Assembly (NCBI GenBank): GCA_018398585.1
Contig: JAGTTD010000012.1
Span: forward strand, 24,251,036 to 24,315,035
Length of the DNA: 64,000 nt
Source: Simmondsia chinensis
Lineage: Eukaryota > Streptophyta > Magnoliopsida > Caryophyllales > Simmondsiaceae
Direction of reading: 5' to 3'
In this document: positions 1 to 12,151 of the stretch, in pieces
Position numbering within the stretch: position 1 is the stretch's first letter
Layout: each line of letters begins with the position of its first letter
Position numbers and translations under genes: made by a program
Notes under the pieces: model-generated
The model's database searches: none
Told to the model about the DNA's origin: nothing
Seen by the model: the letters and a program-made list of their open reading frames with translations, nothing else

Positions 1-2952
1 AAAAAAAAAAAAAAAAAAAAAGAAAATGCTAAAGATATGGATGTCATTTGGAAAAATACTTTTATTTAAAAGTTAGTTTTGGAAATATTTTTTATTTTAG
101 TATTATTTTGAGCATTGGCTGTGTTTCCACACAATGAAAATATTTTGAAAAAAAAAGTATTAGTGTCCTAGCTGTGTTCATGTATTTATATCAATCCCAT
201 GTACATATGATAAACCATGTATCATGGGGCCCATATGCTTAGCGAAAGGCTAATCAAGATAGCACTTCTCAAGAGTATCCTAAATATCCTGTTTTAGATG
301 TTGTTGAGGAGGGACCGATCCAGAGTTGTGGTTATCCAATTTTGAAAGCATCAATCAGTGCAAACCTGCAAACTGCAAGTTCAGGTGAATGAATCATAAA
401 AATGGGAACATGGGTTATAGGACAAGGTGAAGAAGAGTCAAGAAAGCCCCTCGCATCATGGTTAATGAAGAGGGAGATCGGCTGGTCCCATCAAGTAATG
501 TAAGAGACATAACCCTGAAGCTTCATGGTGAACATGTTGGTGATGCTTAGAGGGTTAAAAGTGTGGCAAGGTATAGACACCAGCCTTGCCAGAAGGAAAC
601 AAATAGGAGCCATATATCAACCCTAATGGCCCAAGGAAAGACCCTACCACATAGGATTGGGGCCAATGAACATGGATGCATGCATGAAAATGGGTGACAG
701 GGGTTGCATCGGTAAAAAAATAAAGTGATAGGAGAAGTTATTGACATAACTAACAGGGGAGGACTAATGGCTAGGACGAAGAGACAAAGGAACGAATGCT
801 AGGGGTTGCCTTGCCAGGGAAAAAAGGGACTCGATAATGGTGTGACTGCTGGGCTCAGAGGGGAGAGGAAAACCATAAAGCAACCGTGGAAGGGAGAGAT
901 TGGGAAATTGATGATGGGAAGTAGAGTTTATATGCAAAATTTAAACACTAGGTACTAATCTAATATGCTGGACCCATTGAGGTCCATAGGAAAAAATCAT
1001 GTGGTTCAGACCTCATTATTAAAATATAACATTGTTCTTTTATTCTAGCTCACCCAAATAAAATAGAAGCAGGGTCACCCATACTCTTTTTGGGAATCAT
1101 TGTTTGAACATCTCCTTCAATTGTAGTGGGAACAAAGATTATTCCCCACTATTCCAAGTGCCTAAACCAGGTTTGAGTTATTCGTATTTATGGCTTCAAA
1201 GTTATCCTCATTCCACGATGCAACTAAGCCACATGATCCCTAAATTGCCTTCAATTCACACCACTTTGGTAATCAAGTCTTTAACAACCTAGTTATGTTC
1301 CTTTCCACCCAGACCTCTAATATTTGAGGAACAAATACTTGTCCTCAAAACCAATTGCATTGCTCATATCTCAGGGTCATGTTAGGGTGTTACTTTCTGA
1401 TGTCCTAATCTTTTTGGGGTTCTTCTTCCTTAATACCTTTCTTAGATCTTTTGAATGTCTTTTGCCTCTTACAATTGCATTCAACTACTCTTCCATGGTT
1501 GAACCGAGCCATCAAGTCTCAAACCCTACTTTTTCTCCATTGTCCATGCCTTGCAATTAATGCGAGAGAGCCAGGGCTTGAATCAATATCAAAGATGTTT
1601 TAGGAGGGGGATAATGCTGGAGTTTGGGTAAAAGATGATTTTTGTGTGTTTTGATCTCCTCCTCAATGATATTTAGGTTGCTATATCAGTTTGAAATATG
1701 CATAATAGGGATTGGGAACATTCTTGGCCTATGAAAACTCTGGTGTCATCTTCCTTTAGGCCCCTAATCCCTCAGTTTTCCGCAATTGATAAAAAAAAAA
1801 TCCCCCAATGGGATATTGGTCTTATCTTAGGCCTTACTATTAAGGCTCGTTATTGTTTTGAGGGTTACCAACTTGGAAGCAGTCTAAGTAGTTTCATCAT
1901 TTCCCAAATTGCCACATTGTTAACCCACTACTCCACGAGAGGCTTCCGCTATTTCCCTTTGGGATGGATGCTTAGTGTATCAGTTGAGATCTTCACTACC
2001 TTGTGGAAAGGAGTATCTCTTCCGCTTCCATCTCCTTTCATTTTTGCCTCCATGTTGCCGATCCCAAAATTGTTGCTCACCTCTTCCAATTCACCAAGTA
2101 TCATGTTAACATGGCCAATCATGTTCAATTATTTCTCTTTGCCAGCATGCATTTCATCCATGCCATCTCCGCCTTCCAATTGGTCGAAGCATGCACTTGG
2201 CATTTTCAACTAGCGAGTAGCTGCTTGTAGACATGGGAGAGTAGTTGGTAGTAGACATAACCAGAATAGGCTTGTATCCATGGCATGTAGCCGCCAAGAG
2301 CAGCATCTAAACTTGAACACCAGTAGAGGCATAGAGCGCCACTAAACAAAGGTTGATTCAACATAGGCAAGTAACAAAAAGCAGCCATCGAGAGGTGTAG
2401 AGTCCATCATGGCTCCACACGACATATGCCGCCCTTGAACAAAATGGTTGCCACCCTCCATGGACACTGAAGTCTCTAGTGCCACCATCATGGGTGAGTA
2501 TCCATAGGTGAGTGGCCCATGACAACCACCAATAAGTGGCTTGCGGACCCACAACCAACTTCTATATTTCTTGCTAGGGACGAGTACAACAATCACAGTT
2601 GCTACCCGCTCCTTATAGGCCTAACCACCATGTTCGCCCTCCATAGGGACCTTCCGAGTTCTACTCGTCTCCTCCTAACTTCAACCGCCATAAGTGTGAA
2701 TGACCATAAGCGGCTAGGCTACTCACCTATTTCTATACGCCATTATGAGGTGAATAAGGTACAATCTACCTGATCAAGTATGGAGCATCCGATGTCAAAT
2801 AATGAATACCTAACTTTGAGTACCTAGTACCCTGTGTTGGCTAAGGAAAGTTACTCAGACCACATGGCAGCTAAGGAACTAGGTTAGTGTTCACCCTAGG
2901 GACGCCTCAGCCCCTCTCTTTACCTTTATAAATATCAAACCCAAGGCACCCC
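1..2952. other. Unrecognised non-coding sequence upstream of the first retrotransposon
   Basis: The window opens with a run of 21 A. The rest is ordinary AT-rich sequence in which I find no LTR pair, no recognisable protein domain and no RNA gene. The longest open frame (1698-2213, plus) has a scrambled, Ser/Pro/Leu-rich composition with no motif and looks like chance. Around 1330-1360 the minus strand could read as a worn gypsy pol tail, but too little is left to call. This stretch may be decayed transposon DNA. Confidence 0.5.
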
Positions 2953-3753
2953 TGTTGCATTTGAGGGATAGTGTGCTTCAATTTTTCTTTTCTTATAATT
3001 TGCCTCAGTCAGACGTAGAAAGAATAGAGCTAGAAAATCCAATTTAAATACCCCCTCTCCTTGTCCTTGGTAAAGTCTTGTGGGCCTAGAGTGGGCTTAA
3101 TAGACTAAACACGTGACGCGCCAGCGTCGCTTCGGGTTGTGGTGTGGACTTTTTCTAACCCGAACCTTTATTTTTACAAATATTGTGTTTTCAGTTGTCA
3201 TAAAGGAACTTCAGGTGAGTTCTTTAGACTGAGCTCGAAGGGTATGTGCTTTAGCTAAAGATGTCCTCTCCTGACAATCCTCAAGGCTACTATGCTCGAT
3301 GTTTCACTGTTATTCCGGGTTTGCGGTTGAGCTTGAGTACACGGTTTTGCTCGTACGACCACCCACTCTTTCCTTAACTGTTGTTGCTTTAGCTGTCGCC
3401 ATATTTATTGCTCCACCATATCCTCCCACCTTCCTAATAGAGGCTGGATTTTTTACCCACAATCCATAACTTACTTTTGCTTGTATGTCAAGTATTTTGC
3501 ATACAAATACCGTGCCTTAAAGCATTATTCAATACACTGAATACATAGCTATCATACTTCTCTTATTCTCTCCAATATTCTCCAAGTTCTTCTCCATTAC
3601 TCTAGTTACTGAGCAAGTTAGGTCATACTCCAACCCATCACTCGAGGATATACTCCTATGTTGAGTTTCGTGTTATCCTTGGGAGTCGGAGTGTCTGATG
3701 ATCCCGTTTATACCCTAGAGAGGGCATAAATGACTTATCGAAGTGGTGAACTT
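2953..3753 (+). repeat. 5' LTR of the copia element, first part
   Basis: It begins TGTTGCATTTGAGGGATAG and aligns with the 3' LTR starting at 12458. The match continues through the block with ATTTAAATACC(C/G)CC and the GTGTGGACTTTTTCTAA motif to about 3214. From 3215 to about 3740 this copy carries some 500 bp that the 3' LTR lacks. The LTR is split at 3753 by a solo LTR and resumes at 5217. Confidence 0.75.
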
Positions 3754-5216
3754 TGATAAGCCTAAATTCGTACATAATTATTTTTATCATTTTGATGTAT
3801 TTTTAACCATTTTATATCAAACTTTTATCGTTTTTACTCGGTTTTGCTCATTTTGAATCATATTGCTATTTTCTTGTGGAAACACTCATTTTATGTTAAA
3901 TATTGCTAGGTTTTATCATTAACATCAATAAGTATATGCAAGATATATCAAACAAAAGTTAAAAAAAAAGCCCCCAAGATTCACGGTTCAAAGCAAAGAA
4001 CCACCAAAAATAACAATTTTTGCACACAAATTGCTTTGGATGGCAGATTTTTTTTTTCAATATTTTATGTTTAAGTTCATTGTATAATTATCGTACAACA
4101 TCAAAATGATCATTTTTTGTAGGTTTTGGGCAGTGCAAAGCTGAAAAGAACATAAAATAAGGAAGAACAAAGCAAGTAGGAGCAGCAGCCGCAAGTCTTG
4201 GCAAATAAGGATGAAGATGAAGATAATTTTCTACATTCTTTACTCACCCATCAAATGCTATATAAAGGGGTGTTTTGTGAAGCATTAGATTATCCCTCAA
4301 CTCAGCAAAAGCAAAAGCAAAAAAAAAAAAAAAAAAAGGGGTGGTGAGAAAGAAAAAAAAAATCGTGAGGGAGAAAGAAGGAAAATGAAGGAGGGAAGTT
4401 TGGTTTGTAATTTTGTACTTTTCTTTCTATCATTTTCTTCTTTAAGTTCATAAATTTTGTGTTAATAATACCTTATATTATGTTTGTCATGAACTAATTT
4501 TGTTATTGCAATGGTACGATGTAGCCTAAGTTGTAATATACGCTTTATTCTAATTCAATGTTTTGTTATTGTGTTGTTGAAGTATTTATCATTGTTCTTC
4601 ATGAGTTTTAAATACTTGATCACCATTTAAAGCCTATAATTATTCATAATGAGTCCGAGAGGAGATTTATGATGAATGCTAAGGTCATAAGCATTGCAAA
4701 TTGAGCGAATGCTCGAGAGAGATTAATGCGATTTATGTGGTTTTTAAGTGAAAATCATAGAGCTTCAAAAAATCTTTTCTTATTTAAATTCATGCACGAG
4801 AGTGATGGGTTAATATGTAAAAGAGCAAGCTAAATGTTGCTCGAGAGAGAATATTTAGTAAATTAGGGTTTTCAACCATCAACACGTAATAACAACTTGA
4901 ATAACGAGAATAAAAAGGCGTATTGACGCAACTAGGTGAAATCGGATGCCTTGGATTTTATTAAATCATAAAAACTTCAAAAAAATAAAATAAAATTTCA
5001 GTAAGCTTAGTTAAAAATCAGTTAACACATTTTATTTCTTTTTATTTTATTTTATTTCATATCAACATCCCAATTTTTCAGTCTTTCAAATAGCATTAAA
5101 GCTATTAATTTTGGTGCTCGCTCAATAACAATCCTCATGGGAACGATACTCTACTCACTACTTTATTACTTGATACGACCAGTGCACTTGCTAACGCATA
5201 CGCAAAGTAAGCATCA
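3754..5216 (+). mobile_element. Solo LTR, probably Athila-like Ty3/gypsy, inside the copia 5' LTR
   Basis: It starts TGATAAGCCTAAATTCG and ends GTAAGCATCA, with the TG...CA ends of an LTR, and is 1463 bp long. Flanks are AACTT (3749-3753) and AACTC (5217-5221). The uninterrupted 3' LTR of the host element has AACTC at the same place, so this is a target duplication with one later substitution. A TATA box (TATATAAAGG, 4258-4267) gives plus orientation. No coding sequence is present, as expected for a product of LTR-LTR recombination. The Athila assignment rests on its end sequence (CCAGTGCACTTGC) and length and is tentative. Confidence 0.75.
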
Positions 5217-5435
5217 AACTCCATGGCGAGGCGACTTCCTTCTGTTCAATCCTTCTTCTTTGAATCTTTTATGTTTAGCTGTTTAATTATTTCATTCAAG
5301 TCCATTTCCTATAATTCGAGGTCTATAGTGTTCAATTTTATCTTTGAGCCAGTTTAAGTTTTCTCCCCATCTCAAGTCAGCTTTTACCTCTTGAGCTTGA
5401 GAATTTGATTATCCATTTTTCCTATTTTGCCAACA
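5217..5435 (+). repeat. 5' LTR of the copia element, second part
   Basis: It resumes the 5' LTR after the insertion and aligns with about 12795-13013: GACTTCCTTCTGT, the segment with GAGGTCTATAGTGTTCAATT, and the terminal CCTATTTTGCCAACA. It ends in CA at 5435, about 35 bp before the gag start codon. No convincing tRNA-complementary primer binding site is seen just after it. Confidence 0.75.
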
Positions 5436-5469
5436 ATCTTAGTTATGTATAAATTGAGTAATCAAAGCA

Positions 5470-6220
5470 TGGCTAATGCTGATTTTACTATTTCTGGCAT
5501 GTCAAAGACTGAACCTTCAGACGGAAAAAACTATAAGATATGGTCTGACAAAATGGAGTTTTTCCTTGGACAAATTGATGACCATTACACTATCTCCAAA
5601 AGGCTCCTCCTAGGTCGAGCAGCAACTTCGAGAAAGATAATCAAACCTGTAGGGGAATATTGCTGCATTACATGATGACCCTTCTGTGCTAGATTTATAA
5701 TAAACTAAAAACTGCTAAGGAAATTTGGGAGGCCTTCCATAATAAATATGAAGTAGATGATGGCGCCGCTAAGAAGCATATTTGCGCTAAGTGGTTGTCC
5801 TTTACCATGGCTAACCACAAACCCGTCTTAGATCAAATTCACGAGTATGAGAACTTGTGTGCTGACATACTTAATGAAGGAATATAAATATGTGATAAAT
5901 TGCCTCCTTCATTAGACAACTACATGGCTCAATTAAAACATAAGAAGAAAGACATAACTTTGCAAGAGCTAGTTTTCCACATTAACTTAGAGGACCAAAA
6001 CCGAGAACAAGTAAAAGAAAGGTCCCCGGAGCACTCATCTGCGCTGCTAACCTTATTAAGTCAAAGAGTACAAAAAAGAATGATAGGTTTAAGAAGCCAG
6101 GGACCAATATATGTTCCAACTGAGGCTTGAGCGCGAACTAGAAGCAAAAGAAATCCCATGGGAAGAGGCCCCAAAACAACCCTAAAGGTGGACAGAAATG
6201 AGTTAAGGGAACATGCTAGA
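5470..6220 (+). pseudogene. copia gag (nucleocapsid) pseudogene
   Basis: This is the retrotransposon capsid precursor. The start ATG at 5470 opens MANADFTISGMSKTEP, typical of plant copia gag. The reading moves between frames through KTAKEIWEAFHNKYEVDD and LDQIHEYENLCADILNEG to HKKKDITLQELVFHI. Near 6208 a zinc knuckle of the form C-x2-C-x4-H-x4-C can still be read ([10 protein letters not shown]) if one stop and one small indel are ignored. Stops at about 5673, 5887 and 6128 and several frameshifts rule out function. The protease follows about 130 bp downstream. Confidence 0.8.
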
Positions 6221-6349
6221 TCTGTGGTAAGATAGGCCATACTCGAGAGACTGCAAGAAGGGATTTGGAACTGAAAAACCCAAAGAACAAAAAACCCAAG
6301 CCAACCTCACCAAAAGCACAAATGTCATTGTATCAATTGTCTCCGAGGT

Positions 6350-6835
6350 CGATATGGTTGGGAACATAGTTGAGCGGATTTTAGATACTGGTGTTTTGAT
6401 GCACATTTCCACTAATAAGGACCTGTTCCAAGAGTATCAAAAAGCCAGTGTCGGGGAGTGTGTGTTCATGTGTAATTCCAGTTCAGTCCCTGTTCTTGGC
6501 AAGGGAAAGGTCCTTCAAAATGGTAAAGTTTTATCTTTGAAAAATACGTTGCATGTCCCTAATCTGCGTAGGAATCTTGTTTCTGGTGCTCCACTTAACA
6601 AAGCTGGCTTCAAATTGACTTTTGAATATGAAAGCTTGTTATCACTAAGAACAACAATTTTGTGTCAAAAAGTTTTTGTAATGGGGGTCTCTTTGTACTC
6701 GATGTTGAGATGAATGAGAATGTACCTACTTCTGCTTATATTTGTTGAGTCTTTGGATTTATGTCATGTTAGGCTCGGACATGTTAATTATAATTTGGTT
6801 AAGAAACTTAAACACATTAGTTTAATTCCCAACTA
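6350..6835 (+). pseudogene. copia protease and pre-integrase domain pseudogene
   Basis: An open frame (6354-6713) carries the aspartic protease signature in altered form, [11 protein letters not shown] where active copias have DTGAS, then [15 protein letters not shown], the usual end of the domain. A stop follows at about 6711. After a frameshift, 6742-6835 encodes LDLCHVRLGHVNYNLVKKLK, the GAG-pre-integrase domain. The reading breaks off where a solo LTR starts at 6847 and resumes with integrase after 8974. Gly-Ala-Ser to Gly-Val-Leu at the catalytic loop, plus the interruption, show it is inactive. Confidence 0.8.
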
Positions 6836-6846
6836 TAGTTTAACCA

Positions 6847-8974
6847 TGTTAGGAACAGTTATTATTTGATTAATAAATAAAATTGAAGTCCCAGTCGTTT
6901 CCTAGTTAAATATGTGTAAGCGAGCATTTATACTGCATGTGATTTTCTTTTGGGAGACATCCATGAGATGGGTGTAGTCTTTAGAATACAATTTACATGT
7001 TTGTTCTAAGTAGTTTATTAGACTCAGCCACAGATAGACTTGGAACAAATGGTGTGGATTGTTGTTTGAAAGGCTTGTAGTCGAAGACAAGTTTGGACCC
7101 CTTGTATGCTAAGACTATAACATGACACTTTAAATGACTTGTCTTGGTCATGTGGATGGAGATCCAAAAGTGTTGGGTTGGTGTGTTTGATAAGATTGAC
7201 ACACTAAGTTGGACCATGTGGGTTACTTATTTCTAGACTACTATTGGAGATGGGTGATTCACGTTGTACTGTTTGAACATTGACTCTAAATCCAAAGGGT
7301 ATTCTGGACTTGTGCATGGAGCGTTAGTTACTTTGGTGTACTATAAGTGAGGTCTAAACGAATGACGGAATTCCCACGTACAATGGGTAGCGGCGTGAAG
7401 TGTGACAAGGATCAGGTTTTCAATAGGGAATCTACAGTCTCTTATGAGATATAGATGTCCCCTTAATTGATTTGCAAATATTTGAATAGTTTGGAAACTT
7501 TGGCCAAAGTATTCCAAGTGTTTGACATTTGAAATTTATACTATGAATGTGTTCAAGTATAAATGAAATATTCAGTGAAAGGCGAGTCGGTAACTAATGG
7601 AGAAGCTGTGAGAAGGATAATAGTAGTAGTTATATTTATCCTTTGTCATGGACATCTAGTGGAAGAGTTATTGTCATCAATACAGTCTATTAGGGAAATA
7701 TCGAATAAATGATTTAAGTTTAGAGTGCAGTAAGATTTATTTAGTGGAATTAAGTTTCATTAAATGGTAATTAAATTATTTCATGAAATGATTAATTTAA
7801 CCTATTTGGAGCTAGGTTTAAATTGTCCTTGAGGTTCCTGTGCAAGCCTATGTATTTATTTCCATCAAAAAAATATTAAAGAATTAATGAGATGAATTAT
7901 TTATCCATGAGATGGGTAAATTAGTTTTGCCAAATATTATTCGTGAGATGAATAAAAATTAAAAATTATAAAATAAAATGATTTTGGAAAATTAAACTTT
8001 ATAAGATGAATTTTTACATGTGAGAAATGAAGTAAAAAAAAAAATCGCGAAATATACACGCACAGGTATCAATCCATGTCTATGCGTATCGGCCAACCAA
8101 TGCGTTGCCAGGGCATGATCCGTGCCTTTGGGTGCGGACCAATCGCGTGCCGCTACGTGGCATGCTATGATAAGCCAAAAACATGCGGGATTTTGCTTAA
8201 GTGAAATGCAACGTTTTGACCATTATTAACTTGAAACGATGCGTTTTGATTTTAACTGGGCAAATCCCATATCGAAAATCAGCTTATTTTTCGCTCTGAT
8301 AAACTACTATAAATAGAGGTACCTATTCCAAAGGTTTGGCATTCAACTGAAATTAAAATTTTTGGGTTTCTAAAAATTATTTCGGAGACCTAATTGGAGA
8401 GAAAAATTTTCGTTGAAAATTTTCTTTCCTCAGTTTAATATTTTTCGGAGCCCACCCTCTGGGCAGTTTGAGGTCATTGCATAGAAGATCGCGGGGTCTT
8501 GATTTACTTGGTTTTCTTATTTTGGAGCAATCCAGTTATGTTCTCTTTCCTTTTTCTTTTAGTTTCGCTTTTCTATTTATTTACCGTATTCATTATTATG
8601 CCTCCATGCTTGTCATGCTCTCCATGCTCTCTGTATTTTTTTATGCCATCTTGCTTTCTAGGATGGGGGTCCTCGGAAACAGCCTCTCATTAGGGTATCC
8701 CCCTGACGGGGTAAGGCTGCGTACATATTCCCCCTCCCAGACCTCGCTTACGTGGGAGCCCTTGTGGTATTGGGCTTCTTCTTGTTGTTGTTGTTGTATT
8801 ATTATGCCTGTTTAAGTTTATGTATTATTATGAATGTATTACAGTGAGAGAAGAGTCTCCTACTCTAAGTGCTCTAATAGGTGCCTATTGTTGTGACCAT
8901 AGTTGAGTACTGTGAATCCAATAGTCGGCATCAGAGTTTATTTTTTCTGACAAAATTTATATCTTTTCCCAACA
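6847..8974 (+). mobile_element. Solo LTR of a long-LTR copia family (same family as the element at 50547)
   Basis: It starts TGTTAGGAACAG and ends TTTTCCCAACA. Blocks such as GATGACTTGTCTAGGTC-like sequence and GACAAGTTTGGAC recur in the LTRs at 50547-52480 and 62891 onward in the same order and orientation, though well diverged. A TATA box (TATAAATAG, 8308-8316) gives plus strand. At 2128 bp it is about 190 bp longer than the 50547 LTR, much of which is the LINE/SINE tail at 8661-8796. Flanks AACCA and AACTG are only a partial match, so the target duplication is doubtful, but copia coding runs straight across the insertion. Confidence 0.75.
8661..8796 (+). repeat. 5'-truncated RTE-LINE/Au-SINE-type 3' tail
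   Basis: The sequence runs GGTCCTCGGAAACAGCCTCTC, GGGGTAAGGCTGCGTACAT, then a Cys/Thr-rich CAGACC block and GTGGGAGCC, ending in five TTG units (8782-8796). This 3' module with TTG repeats is shared by plant Au-type SINEs and some plant RTE LINEs. No tRNA-like head with A and B boxes is present upstream. It lies inside the solo LTR and so inserted after that LTR. Related copies lie at 24341-24450 (minus), 48028-48168 and 61350-61452. Confidence 0.7.
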
Positions 8975-9640
8975 AACTGAACCTGACAAATGTAGTTTAT
9001 GTGTCGAGGCCAGGCACCCAAGAAAGCCGTTTAAAAAATTAGGTGAATGACCATCTAGCCTACTAGAACTCGTGCATAGTGATTTAGGTGATTTTAGACA
9101 AATCATGAGTAGAGGTGGTAAGAGGTACTATATTGTCGATGACTACTCAAGATTCACCAACGTGTATCTCCTGAGTTCGAAGGATGAGACTGAGGAGATG
9201 TTCCTCCAATATAAGGCAGAAGTTCCAAAAAAAATTAGACCATAGAATTAAGAGGATTAAGTCTGATAGAGGAGGTGAGTATGATACCACCTTCCTTAAG
9301 AAACATTGTGATGAACGTGGCATAATTCAGGAGCTATCAGCCTCATATACACACTAACAGAATGAAATAGCTGAAAGAAAGAACAGACCCCTTAAAGAGA
9401 TGATCAACGCTAGCTTAGGCCTACTCTCGAGCTTGCGGGGTGAAGCCATGTTGTTTTCATGTCTTGTGCTAATTAGGGTTCCATATAAAAAGCCAAATAA
9501 AACACCTTATGAACTATGGAAGGGCTATGTGCCTAACCTACAATTCCTTAAAGTATGGGGATGTCTAGCTCAAGTTGGGCTCCTGAATATTAAAAAAGTA
9601 AGATAGGTCTGAAAATAGTAGATGCTGTGTTTATTGGCTT
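8975..9640 (+). pseudogene. copia integrase pseudogene
   Basis: This is the catalytic core of the retrotransposon integrase, resuming the element after the solo LTR. It reads KCSLCVEARHPRKPFKKL (zinc-binding tail), ELVHSDLGDF, KRYYIVDDYSRFTNVYLLS, KSDRGGEYDTTF and NEIAERKNRPLKEM, then PYELWKGYVPNLQFLKVWGC. The D, D and E of the catalytic triad are visible (HSD, KSDRG, IAE). At least three frame changes and several stops (near 9030, 9244 and 9357) inactivate it. The LPNKTPYELW-type C-terminal segment is open from 9400 to 9606. Confidence 0.85.
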
Positions 9641-10270
9641 TGCTATGAACAATGCTGCATATAGATTCATGTAATTGAATAGCTCGAGCCTTGGGCTCAG
9701 TAATCATGGAGTCTCGAGATGCTGGCTTTTTCGAGCATGTTTTTCCCATGAAAGAATCTATGCGTGCGCCATTACCTGTTTCTCTACTCGATGCATCTAC
9801 TCCCTCATCTAGTCATTCAACCCTTGAACTCAAGGTTCAGGAACTTAGAAGAAGAAAATGGGCTCGAACTAAGACTAGTTTTGGAACTGACTTCATTACT
9901 ACGTTCTTGTCTGAACACCTTGATTTTGATGAGCATGTTGTTAGTACATTCATGTTAAAGGAAGATCCTAAGACATATCACGAGACCATAAGATCCATAG
10001 ATACTCCACTTAGAGATAGGCCATTAGTAATGAGCTAGACTCAATAATGTGTAACAACACTTGGGTGTTATTGAACCTTCCTAGGAGATGTAAACTTATA
10101 GTATGTAAATGAGTGTTTAAAAAGAAATTAAGGGTTGATAGGTGCATTGATAAGTTTAAGACTAGATTAGTGCTGAAAGGGTACTCTCATAAATAAGGTA
10201 TAGATTTCTTTGATACCTATGCACCTATGACAAAGATAGTCACTGTGAGAGTTTTGATTGCTTTAATGTC
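9641..10270 (+). pseudogene. copia integrase-RT linker and start of reverse transcriptase, truncated
   Basis: An open frame (9691-10038) opens GSVIMESRDAGFFEHVFPM, matching the end of the copia integrase C-terminal region (SRDAEFFENIF in relatives), and continues through a Ser-rich linker with KTSFGTDFITTFL. A stop is followed by fragments of RT finger and palm: FKTRLVLKGYSHK and GIDFFDTYAPMTKIVTVRVLIALMS. The catalytic YxDD and RNase H are absent; a 133-bp tandem duplication and then a solo LTR follow. It cannot make an active enzyme. Confidence 0.8.
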
Positions 10271-10480
10271 CGTACATAACCTTGTAACACACCTGATGGA
10301 CACACCGTACTACCATGACGTGAGGACGAGCTTAAGGCTCTTAATAAACCTCTGCACTTGTGACGAAGATAGTCACTGTGAGAGCTTTGATTGCTTTAAT
10401 GTTCGTACATAACCTTGTAACACACCTAATGGACACACCATACTACCATGACGTGAGGATGAGCTTGAGGCTCTTAATAA
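10232..10480 (+). repeat. 133-bp tandem duplication within the RT remnant
   Basis: Copy 1 (10232-10364) and copy 2 (10365-10480) both run from AAGATAGTCACTGTGAGAG through GGACACACC(G/A)TACTACC to GGCTCTTAATAA, with only a few substitutions. Only the first 45 bp or so are RT coding (VTVRVLIALMS); the rest is non-copia sequence, so the duplication came after the RT was broken. Confidence 0.8.
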
Positions 10481-10577
10481 TGTCCATAGCGTATAATGCT
10501 GGTGTGAGGCAGCACACTTGATGGACACACCTACAAGAATGTGAGAGTGGAAAGATATCCTCTGTTGAGAGTAAGGT

Positions 10578-12151
10578 TGTAATGCCCCCAAACGTTAATA
10601 CCGAATAGGCTTAAGTTAAAAGGGCGCTACACTGCCGTACTATAATAGAGTCCCACATCATAGTACGTAGCCCCAAAAAAGCTTACGAATTAAAATTTCT
10701 CAAAAATTCCGTAAATTTTGCCAATATATATGACCTCAAGTCCAAATACATCAATACTAACATTTTAAAATTAATAGTGCGGAAGCTCAAATTATAATAT
10801 CTCAAACAGTCTATAATATCCCACTACAAAACTATTAAATAATTAAACTACAAAAATAGACTAAATCCCGAAATAGAGAGCCGCTGCATCATCCTCATTC
10901 CTCTAGAATTTGCCACCGGCTACTAATCTGGAAGATAAATTCATTGGGTGAGCAAACAACGGCTCAACAAGTATACCATAAACCCTACCCGGATCAAGCA
11001 TATTATTTAAAATGAGTAAAACTCCAACCAAAGCAAGTAAAATCAATTTATCTTCAGAAATCATGTTGAAGTAGCACCAAACCACTACTTTACAATTTAA
11101 CTTATTTTACAAGAGCTCATTTTGGAAAAACTCACAGACGAAATGAAAACTACGGCCGGTATTATTCCCGCGATAGGGTCACAATTGACGTTCACATTTC
11201 ATGTATTCGAACCGGTTCTAAGTCGACAGATCCTCTAGGATCGAACATAGATCTATGTGCCGGTATTATTCCCGCGACAGGCTCACAGATCGACTTTCAC
11301 AATTCACATTTCGCATTTCGCATTCTATCGTCGATAGACCCCAGAGGGTCAACGTAGTTATCTGTAAGCTCTTCCCATAAAATCTTTTAATTCAAATAGC
11401 AAGTTCACAATAGTTTCTTTTGCATAATCACAAGTACAATTTCTTTCAAGATTCACATGGTTAAACATCAATTCAACGTATAAATCAGTACAATTCAAAC
11501 TACATATTAACACATCAAACAATAGTAGAAATCACATATTTAAACAACAAATTAGCATATAAATCAGTATATACTAAATCAAAAGAGTAGAAATCTCGCA
11601 ATTAGTCAAATATATATGCCTGAACATATTTTAACAAACCAATAAACTATTCAAATATAAGTCTTACATATCAAACCCTTAAAATCAAAATTTTCGTATT
11701 TATAAACAAGTAGGGGGAGTGATATACTTACCTTTACCAGCTTTTAATCCAAAAGTCGAACTCCTATTATGGGCTAGCCTCGGATCCTATCAAGCGAGAA
11801 TCGGAATTTAGGATTTTGACGAGAAGAGAGAGAAAACGAGAGAGCGAGAGTGAGAGAGGCGAAAGGGAATAGAGAGAGATGCACAGCGAGAGAGATGTGA
11901 AAGTTTTTGGGGGGGGGGGGGGGGGGGTGGGGGTCTCAGGGGCCCCTTTTTTTTCGTTATTATTATTTTTTTCTTTTTCTCTTTACATATATATATATAT
12001 ACCTACCTTTACCTATTTAATCACTTTAGTATTACTAATAGACCCCTTTCTGATAATTAATTTATTAATTTATTTATAATCACATCGAAATAATAGTGAA
12101 TTTTAATTGTATTATAATACCTAGCCTAATTTAATTAGACTGGGCATTACA
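10578..12151 (-). mobile_element. Solo LTR of a gypsy-type element, perfect 5-bp target duplication
   Basis: The ends are TGTAATGCCC and GGGCATTACA, a 10-bp terminal inverted repeat. Direct repeats AAGGT flank it at 10573-10577 and 12152-12156, so both borders are certain. On the minus strand there is a TATA-like (TA)n box (about 11984-12000), a CT-rich leader and an AAAGGTAAGT splice-donor-like site near 11733, so the LTR reads on the minus strand. Near-identical blocks around GCCGGTATTATTCCCGCGA at 11155 and 11261 repeat inside it. A 19-G run sits at 11909-11927. Long TGTAAYGCCC ends suggest a Tekay/Del-like chromovirus, but no coding is left to test this. Confidence 0.85.

Noticed and set aside
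1698..2213. 171-codon open frame on the plus strand
   Set aside because: No motif, no start context, Ser/Pro/Leu-rich chance composition, overlapped by another frame of equal quality.
8661..8796. Complete Au-type SINE
   Set aside because: No tRNA-related head is found upstream; only the 3' module is present.
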